Shown here: piece by piece, positions 36,055-48,021 of the stretch
Numbering within the stretch: the first letter of the stretch is position 1
How the letters are laid out: each line of letters opens with the position of its first letter
Assembly (NCBI GenBank): GCA_024449915.1
Contig: JAMZAV010001828.1
Span: 1 to 64,000, forward strand
Origin: Sweltsa coloradensis
Taxonomy: Eukaryota; Arthropoda; Insecta; Plecoptera; Chloroperlidae
Length of the DNA stretch: 64,000 nucleotides
Direction of reading: 5' to 3'
Position numbers and translations under genes: made by a program
The notes under the pieces: model-generated
Databases searched by the model: none
What the model was told of the DNA's origin: nothing
What the model saw: only the letters and a program-made list of their open reading frames with translations

Positions 36055-36685
36055 GGTATTGTTGGATGAGCGTATTGAGCTTAGCGAGCGAAGCGAAGAT
36101 TCCATTTACTACACTGGAGAAAAAAATCCGGAATGTTTTCTTTCTTTCTTTCTTTTTTTTTGTATTTTTGTGTCTGTGAACACGATTCCGGCGAAACCGA
36201 TACTCCGATTGCGATGAAATTTTATCGAGACCTTCGAAATCTCTGAACTTAGAACTGCACTGTACGAAAAATCGATCAAAAAATTATTTCTCTTGAAAAT
36301 CGCAATTTTACGATTTTTTTTGTTTTATCTTTTTTGTTTATGTTTGTATTTTTGTGTGTTTGTTAACACGATTTCTAAACCGATACTCCAATTGCGATGA
36401 AATTTTCTGGAGACTTTTGAAAACTTTGAACTTAGAACTGCCACCTTTTTGAGCGCAACCGAAAAATTATTTCTCATGAAAATCGCAATTTTACGATTTT
36501 TTTTCTTTTTTCTTGTTTTTTCTGTTTGTATTTTTGTGTGTTTGTTAACACGATTACGGCTAAACCGATACTCCAATTGCGATGAAATTTTCTGGAGACC
36601 TAATAATCTTTGAACTTAGACCTGCCACGTTTTTGGGTACAACCAAAGAAATATTTCTCATGAATATCGTACTATTACGATTTTT

Positions 36686-38778
36686 CAGTGGCGTAGCGGT
36701 GACCCAAGCCGCCCCCGCAAGGCTTGGGGGCCCCCCGTTAGGGGGGGCCCACCGGTCAAGCTGAGTTCATGGGCCAAAATATGAGTTTATGGATAATCGT
36801 GTACAGAGGAAAAAATCGAAATTATTACTTAAAATTATTTCAAAAAGCCTTTTATGACTGACACTTGGGTTTTCAGTTTCCAGCAATACTTATACGAATC
36901 TATCTCCCACTCAACTCAACGACTTCTTGATAGGCTTAAGATTCCGATATACATATGTAATGATCGCGCTGTCTAAAATTATCTCCACGTCAAAAAAACA
37001 AGAAGAGAAAGCAAAAACAATTGAAAAGAAATGGCACGTTCGAATTTGTAATGAGGTTGTCAAATAATATTTTATTTTAGGAACAATATTGATTGTTGGA
37101 TGAGCGTAGCGAGCGTAGCGAGCGAAGCGAAGATTCCATTTCACTACACTGAAGAAAAAAATCCGCGATGTTTTTTTTTTTTTTTTTTTTTTTTCTGTTT
37201 GTATTATTGTGTGTTTGTTAACACGATTCCGGCTAAACCGATACTCCAATTGCGATGAAATTTTATGGAGACCTTCAAAATCTCTGAACTTAGAACTGCC
37301 ACGTTTTTGAGCGCAATCGGAAAATTTTTTCTCATGAAAATCGCCATTTTACGATTTTTTTCGATTTTTTAAATATTTCTTCGACTTATAACACCTACAT
37401 GCTTAATTCGATTGTAATGGTTTTTTCACAGAACCTTAATTTTATGAATTAAGATATTCGTGTGAAATTTGAGCGCAATCGAAAAATTATTTCTCATGAA
37501 AATCGAAATTTTACAGGTTTTTTCTTTTTTTAAACAAGTCTTTGACTTATAACACCTACATGCTTTATCCTATTGTATTGAATTTTTCACAGAAACTTAA
37601 TTTTACGAATTAATATATTTTTGTAAAATTTGAGCGCAATCGAATAATTATTTCTTATGAAAATCGCAATTTTTCGATTTTTTACGATTTTTTTAATTAC
37701 GATTCATAAAAAAAATAAAAAATAATGTTAATTTTGTATTTTTTTAATTTAATTTAAAAAAATTATTCGACTTGTCACAGAACAACAAAAAAACCCTCAT
37801 AACACAATCATGGCAGCTCAATGCACCAATTACGCTCATCCAACAACGCGGCGGGACTTAAGCGTTTTCCTAGTTTAAGTTGTTGCAGTCGAAAAGTATG
37901 GACTTGATCTTTGCTTGTAGCAGGGGTAACGAGGAATTGTTCTCACGAACTCTTTGAAGATCAACAATTATTGTCAGATATCTCCCCCCCTCCCCCCCCC
38001 CCCAGATATATAAGTTTTAACCAAAACGGGCAATGGCATTTTGGCTTCTTGTTTGAAAAAGTCCAAACAATTATTTCCGAGACATACAAGAAAATGAAAA
38101 TGTAGATAAAATTATATTTTTGATTTTTACACAGACAAAAGTCTAAAATTGATTTTGTTAAACGATTTGGCCTTGAAAAAATAAAAACGGTTGACAAATT
38201 CAGCGCAATTGACCACTGGGCAACCCTGTACTTCGCACCCACCACCCAACTGGCCAACAAGTGGATTTCTACTCCAATATATCGAATGGTGCCAACTGAA
38301 AAACCTATTTCAAGAAATGGACAGTGTTGTTTAGAGGTTTAATTTCCTAACTGTGAGTTGACGAGTGCTATGACAAATTATTCTAATCAGCCCAATCATT
38401 CCAATCATTGAACCGGTAACCGGTATAAAATTAAAATACGATCTGACCGACGATTTTCCGTCGCATATGTTAAGTTTTCGAAGGTTATTAGAAAACAATT
38501 AACAACGCTAAGTGATCCTAATTCGATTCTAGAAATATTGGAACTTTTGAAATACTAGTTACGAACAATGCTATTGCATCAATTAATATACCTGACATCG
38601 TCACTGTCCATCTACTATTTTTATCGATACCGTAAGTAGAAAGATAGCAAAATAATGCATTTTAAAAAAGCAGTGCCATTTTTTTACTTTTTGCAATCTC
38701 TCACGAGGTTATTTTTGGGGAGAGGGGCCCACACATAATTTTTGCGGGGGAGCCCTGGGATTTTGCGCTACGCCACTG
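36686..38778. mobile_element. Non-autonomous hAT element carrying a HINE copy
   Basis: Flanked by a perfect 8-bp duplication CGATTTTT (36,678-36,685 and 38,779-38,786). Terminal inverted repeats are CAGTGGCGTAGCG and CGCTACGCCACTG, a classic hAT end. The left subterminal region is very GC-rich and self-complementary (GGGGGCC..GGGGGGGCCC). About 780 bp in the middle is Helentron-like copy 7. No transposase is recognised, so the element is a non-autonomous relative. Confidence 0.9.
37097..37873 (+). mobile_element. Helentron/HINE-like element, copy 7 (inside hAT)
   Basis: TGGATGAGCGTAGCGAGCG preceded by T, and CCTAG followed by T at 37,870-37,873. Type B body with the AACACCTACATGC and CAGAACCTTAATTT blocks. 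A T24 run lies at 37,171-37,194. It is nested inside the hAT element, which is nested inside copy 6. Confidence 0.8.
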
Positions 38779-39204
38779 CGATTTTTTACAGTTTTTAGTG
38801 CGATATTTTCGTGACATTTGGGCCGATTCTGACCAAACGGGTGGGGCTACAACTTTCATATTTCACATGGACATTAAGGTGATGGTGATGATTGCCTTTT
38901 GAAAGAAAAAATTGAAAAAGTTAGCCAGAACCCATAAAAATAAAGGTTTTAATATGAGTTTTTTTATGTTTATAATAACAATTAACAAGTAACAATAGAA
39001 ACTTGACAACAATCCCCTACAATGCATTCAAAAAGCACTTGCAAAGAAAAAGTGGTCCTACAAAAACTAAAAACTTACAAAAAAGCTCATCCATCAACGC
39101 GGCGGGACTAAAGCGTTTTCCTAGTGTAATTGAAGCTACGTACAAGCCATGGTGGCGAGAGAACCCACACTGAAATTAATATATCTGAAATATATTTCAA
39201 AAAT

Positions 39205-40262
39205 ACGTTTTCAAATATATTATTGATATATTTCACGAATATATTCTAGATACACAAGAATTGGCAGCTTTAAGGATATGTGAGATATATGTTAGAGATA
39301 TATTTTTTAAATATTTTACATATATATCAAATGTATCTCAAATATAAAGTGGTGCCATATATTTGACACATATGTTTCATACACGGCAGCAATATATTTT
39401 TGGTATATTTTAAGGGTATTATTTTATATAATATATTTATATTTTTACTACGAATCACACGTATACTATAAATATATTTGAGATATAATTGGTTAACATA
39501 TATTTTTTGATGTAATGCAAATATATGTTGTACATATTACAAATATATTTTGACGTTATATCACAAGTGCATTATTAATGTATTTCGAGAATATATTCTA
39601 GATACACAAGAATTGGCAGCTTTAAGGATATGTGAGATATATGTTAGAGATATATTTTTTAAATATTTTATATATATATATCAAATGTATCTCAAATATA
39701 AGGTGGTGCCATATATTTGACACATATGTTTCATACACGGCAGCTATATACTTTTGGTTATTTTAAGGGTATTTTTTCATATAATGTATTTATATTTTTA
39801 CCACAAATCAAACATATAGTATCTATACATTTGAGATATAATTAGTCAACATATATCTTTGATGTAATGCAAATATATGTCGTACGTATAACAAATGTAT
39901 TTTGACATTATATCACAAGTGCATTATTAATGTATTTCGAGAATATATTCTAGATACACAAGAATTGGCAGCTTTAAGGATATGTGAGATATATGGTAAG
40001 AGATATATTTTTTTTAGATTTTTACATATGTCAAATGTATCTCAAATACAAAGTCTTTCCATATATTTGACACATTGTTTCATACATTGCAGCAATATAT
40101 TTTTCGTATATTTTAAGGATATTATTTCATATTATTTATTTTTATTTTTACCCCGAATCTACCATATGTCATAAATATATTTGAGATATAATTGGTCAAC
40201 ATATATTTTTTGATGTAATGCAAATATATGTCTTACATAATAAATGTATTTTGATGTTATAT
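39205..40262 (+). repeat. 352-bp tandem repeat, three copies
   Basis: AAGAATTGGCAGCTTTAAGG recurs with exact spacing of 352 bp (TTGGCAG at 39,261, 39,613 and 39,965). Each unit contains CATATATTTGACACAT, TTTCATACA..GCAGC and ATGTAATGCAAATATATGT. Copies differ by point changes and small indels. Confidence 0.85.
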
Positions 40263-40288
40263 CTTCACTAGTATACTCTACCCCAACC

Positions 40289-40291
<3 letters not shown>

Positions 40292-40349
<58 letters not shown>
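40292..40349 (+). repeat. (TA)n microsatellite
   Basis: About 29 uninterrupted TA units, directly after the 352-bp repeat array. Confidence 0.95.
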
Positions 40350-40353
<4 letters not shown>

Positions 40354-40499
40354 TTTAAGGTATATATTTTAGATGTGCCAGAAATATATTCTAGATTCAC
40401 TTTAAAATATATTTTAGATATATTACGGTTTTTAAAGGTTCAAGTTCTGGTTCTACAAGACAATATTTTTTTTAAAATTTATGGGTTTTCGTAGGGAAT

Positions 40500-40870
40500 A
40501 TACACCTTAGTAATAGTATGTAACTGCATCTGGCATCTAGGCTCGTAGCGAATATACGTGCGAATAGAATGCCTTAGAATGGAGACTGCTTCAGGCTTGG
40601 GTACGTGGAAATATGCTAGTACCTTAGTAATAGTATGGAAGCTGCTTCTGGCAAGGGCTAGTGTTAATATACTACCTTAGTATGGAAACTTCTTCTGGCT
40701 TGGGTACGTGGGAGAAAATAAAATACCTTTGTATGAAATCTGCTTCTGGCCCCGGGTGTATTTATTGACTTGTATGACAACTTCGTCTGGATCGGGATTG
40801 ACTGCTGGCGTATGCCCTTACCTGTAGTTTGAAGAAGCGTCTGGTACGTTGTATTATCGCATGCGTTTGT
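40500..40870 (+). repeat. Imperfect ~60-bp tandem repeat
   Basis: ACCTTAGTAATAGTATGGAA and GCTTCTGGCTTGGGTACGTG-type words recur about five to six times with variable spacing of roughly 55-75 bp. The region is less AT-rich than its surroundings. No coding product is recognised on either strand. Confidence 0.6.
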
Positions 40871-41744
40871 ATTGCTCTTACCTACCAGCATAGGTCTTAC
40901 CATCTCGGCAAGCATCTGCGATAATAGGTAAAAGCAGTAAAAAGATAGAAAAGTAACGGTTCAAACATTCATTCAAAATTTAAACGGGTTTCCCCCCCCC
41001 CCCCCTTTGACCAGTGCATTGTACGCTCGCTGAACCGCTGGTCAGACAAAAAAAGGGCTACTCCGTTCTCTCTGTCTCTCTCTCCCTTTCACGCGGTAAA
41101 TTTGGGGATAATTGCATAGTACCTGTTCCCGGCAAAATTGAATGTAGAATTCCAGGCCAGTGATAAACTTTTTTCAAGTTCTAAATACACACATATCACA
41201 TTTTGTAAAAGGCTTCCGCACATTATTGATATACATAAAATAAACTTTCTTAAAATATGTTCTCATATCGCCCCCATAGCATTCGTCCGCATCAGGTATC
41301 TCTCATCTTGCCGACGTCCTGTCCTTTAGAACGGGATGTACACTTTAATTTATACTTCAAATACATTTTTTGTAAATACTACCAAATTATAATATTTAAT
41401 GACGGAATATAGAAGGGCCCGTAGCTATTGAAAAAACACACAAAGTTATATAGCTGCTTATAAAAAGTTCGGATTGTTCATAGTGTTGATTTTACAACTT
41501 AGTATTCGTGTATTTATTTTTAAACTATAAAATCTTTGAAGCAATTCTTTTAACTAAAAAAAACCCCAAAAGTTATTTGGAAAAAAACTACGAAAAAGTT
41601 ATAGTTATATATCAAAGCTACAAATATTCGAAGTTATAAAAAATTTGAAAATGTTCTAAGTCATTCTATAAAATTTTACATTTCTTGGTGTTATTTAAAA
41701 AAAAAGAAAAACAATATCCATAGTTCTTTTAGGGATGGTCTTGC
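40871..41744. other. Anonymous AT-rich stretch
   Basis: No feature is recognised apart from a run of about 14 C at 40,992-41,005 and a short CT-rich stretch near 41,070-41,090. Confidence 0.4.
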
Positions 41745-42600
41745 AGGCTTTTATGAAGCAGTCAACATATAAATCCAAGTATTCATGTTGTATATAAAAC
41801 ATTATAAATGCGTAATGTAATTTATTCTATTAAGAATATATATGTGACATATATTTAATGAGTGGGCAAATATAATTCCCATACCCAAGATATATGTCTA
41901 CGCATGCTTTTATGAAGCTGTCAATATATATCTCCAATATAACATCTTGTATATTAATTACATTACAAATGTGTAATGAACTTTATTCTATATTTTGAAT
42001 ATATCTGCCATATATATCTAAATGAGTGGGCAAATATATTTCACACATACCCAAGGTATATGTCCACGCAAGCATTTCCGAAGCGGTCAACATATATCTC
42101 TGAATATACATCTTGTATATAATAACATTATAAATGTGTAATGTACTTCGTTCCATATTAAGAATATATCTGCCATATATATCTAAATGGTGGGCAAATA
42201 TATTCCCCACTACTTGAGATATATGGGCCACGCATGCATTTACGAAGTGAAAAAAATATATCGCTGAATATACATCATGTATAAAAAAAACATTATAAAA
42301 GTGTAAGTAATTCATTCCATATTAAGAATATATCTACCATATATATCTAAATGAGTGGGCAAATATATTTCAATCATACCCAAGATATAAGTCTACGCAT
42401 GCATTTACGAAGCGATCAACATATATCTCTGAATATACATCGTGTATACAAAAACTTATAAAAGTGAAATGTACTTCGTTCCATATTTAAAAAATATCTG
42501 CCATATATATCTATAAATGAGTGGGCAAATATATTTAACATATTTCCAAGATGTATATTTTGTCTTTTATTTTGGTTGTCTACTTTTATCTCTCTAGGAT
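41745..42600 (+). repeat. 165-bp tandem repeat, about five copies
   Basis: AGTGGGCAAATATA-type words begin at 41,861, 42,025, 42,189, 42,354 and 42,520, a spacing of 164-166 bp. Units carry ACGCATGCATTTACGAAG, CAACATATATCTCTG and CATTATAAA-GTGTAATGTA. Divergence between copies is moderate. Confidence 0.85.
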
Positions 42601-43366
42601 ATATCTTTGATACACTAAATTATATATGTTTTGTGTACTTTGTTTTATACTTAATATGTATCTACCATATAATTCCAAATGTGTTTTTAAAAACATATAT
42701 TTGTGTTTTTTAAAGATATATGGTAAAACTATTTTTAAATTTATTTTCTAGATAATGTGTCAAATATGTTTAGATAAACGAATTTTTCAAAAGTGTTTAT
42801 ACCATTTTACATACTTGTGATATAAAGCGCAATAATATATTTTTGGTGCATAAATACAATGACATATATTCACGGTATATGACTCAATTTGTATTTAGAA
42901 ATATATTTCTGAAATATATTTAAAATGTAATAATATTATAAATTTGTTTGCAATTCTTGTGGGATTCTAACATATCTACCATATATTCCCAAATAAGTGC
43001 ACGCATGTTTAAAAACCCCATAAAATCTTATATGTATCTCATATATGTGTGTTAAGATATATTTTACATTACATATTGAAAGTATCTGTCAAAATGTTAA
43101 AAATAAAATTCTCGGTATTATTGTAAATAAATTTAAAATATATGTCAACTTAAAGTGGTTATTATATTAATTCTACGTATATGGAATATATATTTTCCGT
43201 ATTTCTAAAATATATTCAAGAATTAAGTAATTAAAATATGTTTTTGTTACATATATCTCAGATATAGCTTTAAAATATAATGGAAAATTAAAAATATATT
43301 TGCCCCCATATTGACACGTATCAAAGTATTTTGAAATATATCTGCGATATAAAATTTTCAGTGTGG
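42601..43366. other. Diverged ATATAT-rich right part of the 4.2-kb element
   Basis: Words such as GATATATTT, CCATATATTCCCAAAT and AGTTTTAAAAT recall the 352-bp units in inverted or degenerate form, but no clean period remains. No coding sequence is recognised. Confidence 0.4.
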
Positions 43367-43447
43367 GAAGAGGTGTCGATAACGTCACATTAACACGATT
43401 CTAAGCAACAGAGAAATAGAAGAGAATCAAAATACAGTATGGAAAGA

Positions 43448-43840
43448 TTTTTTGGTTTATTTGGATTAAGGGCGCGTCAACCGTTAGGTCATAGTGAGCC
43501 ACTCTAGCCTAGGGAATAATATGGGGAGGAGTTGCCCAAGCTGCTGGTCAGAACCAGCCTCGGGTAGGGGAAGAAAATGGAGAGTCTCACGTCGCGATCG
43601 TCATCGTCTTTGTTATAGTTCGTGTGTCATGGTCGTCATCGTCGTCGTCGTGAAAGTCGTCAAGGGAAGGGGGAGGGTTCCCCGACGACGACTGCCAGAG
43701 CTCGCTTCTAGTTTCGGGGAGTTAAAACTACCCTCCTCACTATCTGATGTTTGCGAAATGGACTTTTTCTCTTGAATCGCCTTTTACGATTAGCAGAGCC
43801 ATGCTCTGGGCTAATTCTACCCCGGGCCCAGACGGGGGAC
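43448..43840 (-). mobile_element. SINE-A, dispersed copy with target duplication
   Basis: A 393-bp element lies between perfect 10-bp duplications TATGGAAAGA (43,438-43,447 and 43,841-43,850). On the minus strand it begins GTCCCCCGTCTGGGCC and ends in an A-rich tail (AAATAAACCAAAAAA). A-box-like TTAGCCCAGAGCATGG (plus-strand 43,799-43,814) and B-box-like GGCGATTCAAGAG (43,769-43,781) are spaced about as in a tRNA. The middle has CGACGACGACGATGACGAC, then hairpin GGCTGGTTCTGACCAGC. Duplication, A-tail and promoter-like boxes support a tRNA-derived SINE. Frames read across the GAC repeat are not genes. Confidence 0.8.
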
Positions 43841-44149
43841 TATGGAAAGAGCAATGCAAATACTATACCATCAGATTATAAGTTAAATATATTGCGCTTT
43901 CCAAGAAAACAATAAGGGTAAATTAAGTACAATCATTTTGACAATGCGTCTTGGGTTATTGACATGATGTGTGTACTGCGAAATATTTGTAATTGAAAGA
44001 CAGTAAGCCTATCACGGACTTTTATTTCTGATTCTGATTGATAATTTTTCACCCTATCAACCTTTCGCTGACCAACTTAAAAAGGGGGTCCACAAAACAA
44101 AAAGACTAAAATGAGAAAAGGGCCACAAATGCCGTGCTCCTGATAGCAC

Positions 44150-44345
44150 GGCCCCCCTAGCACATGGCCGGCGCCGACTGTCAGTGACTCACATCGTTTC
44201 CCCCTCTCTCTCACTCACACACACGCAAGCACGCGAACAGTCTGCGAGCCGAGCCAGTAGACATTCGTTCTCGAGCAGTCGGCTTGGAACGTTACCAGGC
44301 AGTGAGTGCGATTTACCGGGCGCGCTCTGACCAATCACGTGCGCC
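44150..44345. promoter_or_regulatory. GC/CpG-rich island with CCAAT and E-box
   Basis: In otherwise AT-rich DNA this segment is GC- and CpG-rich. It holds GACCAATCACGTGCGCC (a CCAAT motif abutting a CACGTG E-box), GGCCGGCGCCG, a CT-rich run and a short CACA run. This composition suits a promoter or first exon, but no downstream gene is recognised. It could equally be a captured or element-internal promoter. Confidence 0.25.
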
Positions 44346-44595
44346 TAACTGTGGCAAATCAAAATACAAAACGTGTGTTCTGTGTTGTGACTGAAGACCA
44401 ATTGTTGACATTGCTTTTTTGTAAAATTGTTTTTGGTGTTTTCTTGAAAAAAGTACCTAATATCCTGGATTACAAATAGCTGGCAGTCCGTGTTGTTAGG
44501 ATGTATGGTTAAGCTAATCGAAAGGTACGTATTGTGTTGCATTATGATTTAAAAATGTATAAACATGATTTTGTGATTAATATTAGTCTGCATCT

Positions 44596-44640
44596 CGAAT
44601 CGCCCGTGGCTGGATCTCGCCAGCACTGGCCTTTCTCCGC
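44596..44640 (+). repeat. Fragment resembling the SINE-A hairpin domain
   Basis: CCCGTGGCTGGATCTCGCCAG-like sequence (GTGGCTGGATCTCGCCAGC) matches the conserved GTGGCTGGTTCTGACCAGC of SINE-A, without the rest of the element. Confidence 0.4.
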
Positions 44641-45288
44641 GGCCCGTTGTGTGCTTTTACATATTCTCAGGCGCGAATAATGCGCCCTAAAACTACTTAT
44701 ACTCAGGTGGCACAAGCGCGTAATGTAATATCATGCGTTCAGCCCAATACTAATCAATCAACAAATTTAACACCGGTAGTCTGTAGATTACAATTTTATC
44801 ACCACATATTTGATGCCAAAAATAATTACTTTCGGCTAGTTAAATAAAATTAATAACGATGTCTTTGTCACTTTGCTACTGCCCCTGCCCCTCCCAAACC
44901 CCTTTTAAACTTCTCTATTTTCACTTCCAATTCCGGAATACATTATAACAAACTGAAACTAGCTGAGTTGTACCGGTATGTCGGGGAGGTTACAAAAAAT
45001 ATTTACCATGGGTAAAGGCAGGGTTACAATAATTGACCAAACAAAACCAAGCAATTAAATAAAATACATTTTCAAATGATCACAGAACGGAGGTATATTA
45101 AGGCTTTTGAAAAAAAATTTCGTTTATTGTAAATCGTGATTTCATTATTGATTATATGTGATTCACAGTGAAAATTTGCGTTTTTGGGGTGAAAATTATG
45201 GTGATTTTCGCGTGAGGCGCTATACGGCATAATTACCAAGTTCCTTGTAAGTTGTAATATAAAAATTGGCCAAATAAACAATCTAACC

Positions 45289-46378
45289 CAGTGGCGTATC
45301 CAGGGGGAGCCCGAGGGGCTTGCCCCTCCCCCTCCGTAATCCCAGTCTAATTTTATATTCTGTAAAACATCTAGGTTTAAGCAAAAAATTCTTTTTTTCC
45401 CTTTTTTTCGTACAGCAAAGTAACTTTGGGGAAATATGAACGATTCCGTATTATTGTCAAATTTAAAAAATAACATTCAAAAGGCTTTACTAAGGCATCA
45501 CTGGTCACATATTAATGTTTCAAAACGGCGGGTTACCTTGGAAATGTGTAAAAAGTTAAAAACATGAACTATAAGTGGCGAGGAGTGACGCAGCTTAGGC
45601 CTACCGTGCTGAGATTTGAACTCACTGCAAGTACCCTTTCAATAACAAATTTAAAAATCCAAAATAGAATCATCACGTTTCTGTGTTACCTATAGCAAAA
45701 AAAAAAAGAAAAAAAATTCAAACCGGCCTTTAACGTCACTATTTTAAACGAAAGTCATGTTGCGTTGAAAGTCCTTTATATTTAAATAGCGACGTTTAAG
45801 GTTTTGTAGGTTGAGTATTTTAGTGCAAAAGGTTGGTGCTACGTAAAAGCAAGATGTTAATGTCCAACATTGTAAACCAAAAAACAGGGGAAATGTCCCG
45901 ATTGTTTACGTGTTCAATCTGTGTTCATTTTTCCATATTCCCGCCTACGCGGGTTGGCATTGTAAAGTTTCAACTATTATTGAGGTAATGTGTTCAATTA
46001 CCAGCGGATTTTTGCTGGTAAAAGTAGGTTAGCCGGGGTTTGGGGGGGGGGAGGTTGCGCGAAGCGCAGTGGCGAGGTTAGTACACACCACTTGGGCATA
46101 CAGTTTTGCAGGTGACACTAATGTTTTTCCTACTTTTTACACTTTTTTAAGGTAAGCGCCGTTTTGAAACGTTAATATGTCGACTAGTGATGCTTAGTAA
46201 AGTCATTTTGATAGTTATTTTTTCAAATTTGACAATAATACGGAATTGTTCATAATTACCGTAACTTTTTCTAAAACTCATAAAAACCACTTAAAAAAAC
46301 ACATTTTTTTTAATTGATGCCCCCCCCCCCCCCTGCGTCGTTCTCCCCCCCCGAAATAATTTCTTGTGTACGCCACTG
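45289..46378. mobile_element. hAT element, 1.09 kb, with long inverted arms
   Basis: Ends CAGTGGCGTATCC and GTACGCCACTG are flanked by ATCTAACC (45,281-45,288) and ATCTAGCC (46,379-46,386), an 8-bp duplication with one mismatch. Most of the two halves are inverted relatives, with shared blocks TTCCGTATTATTGTCAAATT, TTTACTAAG..CATCAC and GTTTCAAAACGGCG, so the arms are about 280 bp. The left subterminal sequence is GC-rich and self-complementary (GGGGGAGCCC..GGGGCTTGCCCC). No transposase. Confidence 0.85.
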
Positions 46379-47132
46379 ATCTAGCCCCCTCCCATAAAAT
46401 GCAGGAAATGTTTTATTCCCGAATATTATGTTTCGCGTCAGCTGCATGCATGTTATTTATTTATTTGGGAGACGTCACATCGCGAATTAGCTATAGGCCC
46501 TAGCTGTACAGAACTTTCCTCAATTCTTTAAAGCCTTATACAATTTATTTATCTTCTATCCTATTCAGTTAAAAAATTTATTTACAAAGGACGACTAAAT
46601 AAATCTTATTACATAAATGCAGACATAATAATGAAATATTGGCCTAATATTACAACAACGAATTTTTTATTTGGATATTAACAATATAAACTATAAAGTA
46701 TAAAATTATTCGATGAACCATATATAAAATAGGAAAACAGAGAAGAAGGACAATCATTTTTAAAAAACAGACAGACAGACCACACTCTTGTGCATGGTGC
46801 ATTCGTTTACTCCACGTCGGTATCTTTTGAAACGATTGTCACCTCAGTTTACGAGTTGCTTGACAAACTGTTTACTACGTCGGCTGGTTCTCACCTTGGT
46901 TTACCACTTGTTGATGACGTGAGCATCTTTCGCTTCTTGCACACGTCATGTATTTGTTCGCGAATCAACTATGACATGAATCTACCGTGTCCTAATTATG
47001 GGATTATCAGCGTCATCGCATAATGTACGAGACGCCAGAACTTAATTTATTCACAGATCACAAGCACAATGTCTCCTACTTTCACTCCAACGTTATCTGC
47101 TGATAATATTACCATTGCAAAGATGTTTCTGC
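46379..47132. other. Anonymous stretch with a retroposon tail
   Basis: Apart from the retroposon 3' end at 46,545-46,610 nothing is recognised. A 77-codon plus-strand frame at 46,790-47,023 has no similarity I can name. Confidence 0.35.
46545..46610 (-). mobile_element. Retroposon 3' tail (shared with 50.5 kb)
   Basis: On the minus strand this reads GTCGTCCTTTGTAAAT, then TTAACTGAATAGGATAGAAG and AAATAAATT. The same succession occurs on the plus strand at about 50,537-50,590, ending in an ATAA repeat. Two copies with a common 3' end and AAT-rich tail suggest a LINE or SINE family. Confidence 0.5.
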
Positions 47133-47700
47133 CAGGGTTGTTACGATTTTCCTCGGCCCAGTTAAACCATCGAGGGTTAAACCCAGTGGGTTTTACCCAA
47201 TAAAACCCACTTGAAAAAAACCATCAAAAAACCCAAAGCTGTGTTTTTTCAGGAATATTCTCCAAAATGAGAGATGATGATGGTACCAAAGATTAGTCAT
47301 GATGGTACGAATAACAATAATTGTTATGTTAACAATTTACATGTGGTTAGGAATCAAGGAAACGTGGTGTGATTTTCGATCTAGGCAAAAGACATAATTT
47401 ATAGGTATAATATAACTTTTTGATGATATTTGAATTTAATCACACTACTTGACCAAACTTAAAAATTTTGGTTCAATTTGATCTCCCATTAGCCTTGGAC
47501 TTTCTTGGCTTGGCTTGGAGTAGGATATGGGTAAATTCTAGTAGGCTGTGGAACATTTCACCTCCTGTTTGAGCTATCAAAAGAGCATGAATTTTAAAAA
47601 ATTACAAAAACCCAATAAAACCCGTTTAAACTCGTTTTTCCTCGACTAAACCCGCCCAGGCTGGACTTTTTCTGTAAAACCCGGGTTTTTTATAACCCTG
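47133..47700. mobile_element. hAT element, 568 bp, AAACCC-rich
   Basis: Ends CAGGGTTGTTA and TATAACCCTG are inverted repeats. The flanks GTTTCTGC (47,125-47,132) and ATTACTGC (47,701-47,708) match at 6 of 8 positions, consistent with an old hAT target duplication. Both ends hold many AAACCC words that may serve as subterminal binding sites. No coding sequence. Confidence 0.75.
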
Positions 47701-48021
47701 ATTACTGCTGGATTATAATAATTAATAGTATCATATTTTTTATGGTTATACCAGCATAATATTACTATTACAATAGGGCCGGGTACCATTTATTTTCTTT
47801 CTTTCTTTCTTTTTATTACATAATGGCGACCCCTCGCACAAAATGTGTCCGGGGTATATTACAAGTAATTGTCTTAAAACTAGGCTATTCATAATATAGT
47901 ATATCTGATAACAGTATACAACTTACAGCATAAAATCCATTAATAAGTATTTAGGTAATAGTATGGACTAATAAAATGATGTATAATATATTTACCTAGG
48001 TCTTGTACATTGTAAAAGTCA
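47701..48021. other. Short anonymous spacer
   Basis: A (TTTC)n run at about 47,793-47,813 is the only notable feature. Confidence 0.4.

Larger units (their letters stand above)
36063..39124 (+). mobile_element. Helentron/HINE-like element, copy 6 (split by hAT)
   Basis: Begins TGGATGAGCG preceded by T and ends CCTAG followed by T at 39,121-39,124. A hAT element occupies 36,686-38,778. Without it the copy is about 0.96 kb, type A, and longer than its relatives because the AACACGATT..ACCGATACTCC block occurs three times (about 36,180, 36,366 and 36,546). Confidence 0.75.
39164..43367. mobile_element. 4.2-kb AT-rich element with CCCACACTGAAA ends
   Basis: Left end CCCACACTGAAATTAATAT and right end, reversed, CCCACACTGAAAATTTTATA continue into an inverted match of about 40 bp (AGATATATTTCAAAA). 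Between them the DNA is dominated by ATATAT-rich tandem units. CACTG ends would suit a CACTA/Chapaev-type element, but I see no matching target duplication (only AA on each side). No transposase is recognised. Confidence 0.55.
43851..45288. other. Anonymous stretch with a GC-rich island
   Basis: Mostly unrecognised AT-rich DNA. A perfect hairpin GCCGTGCT-CCTGAT-AGCACGGC lies at 44,131-44,152. The CpG-rich island at 44,150-44,345 and a SINE-A hairpin-like fragment at 44,596-44,640 are listed separately. Short frames at 44,647-44,847 and 45,072-45,476 have no recognisable domains; the latter crosses a hAT end. Confidence 0.4.
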
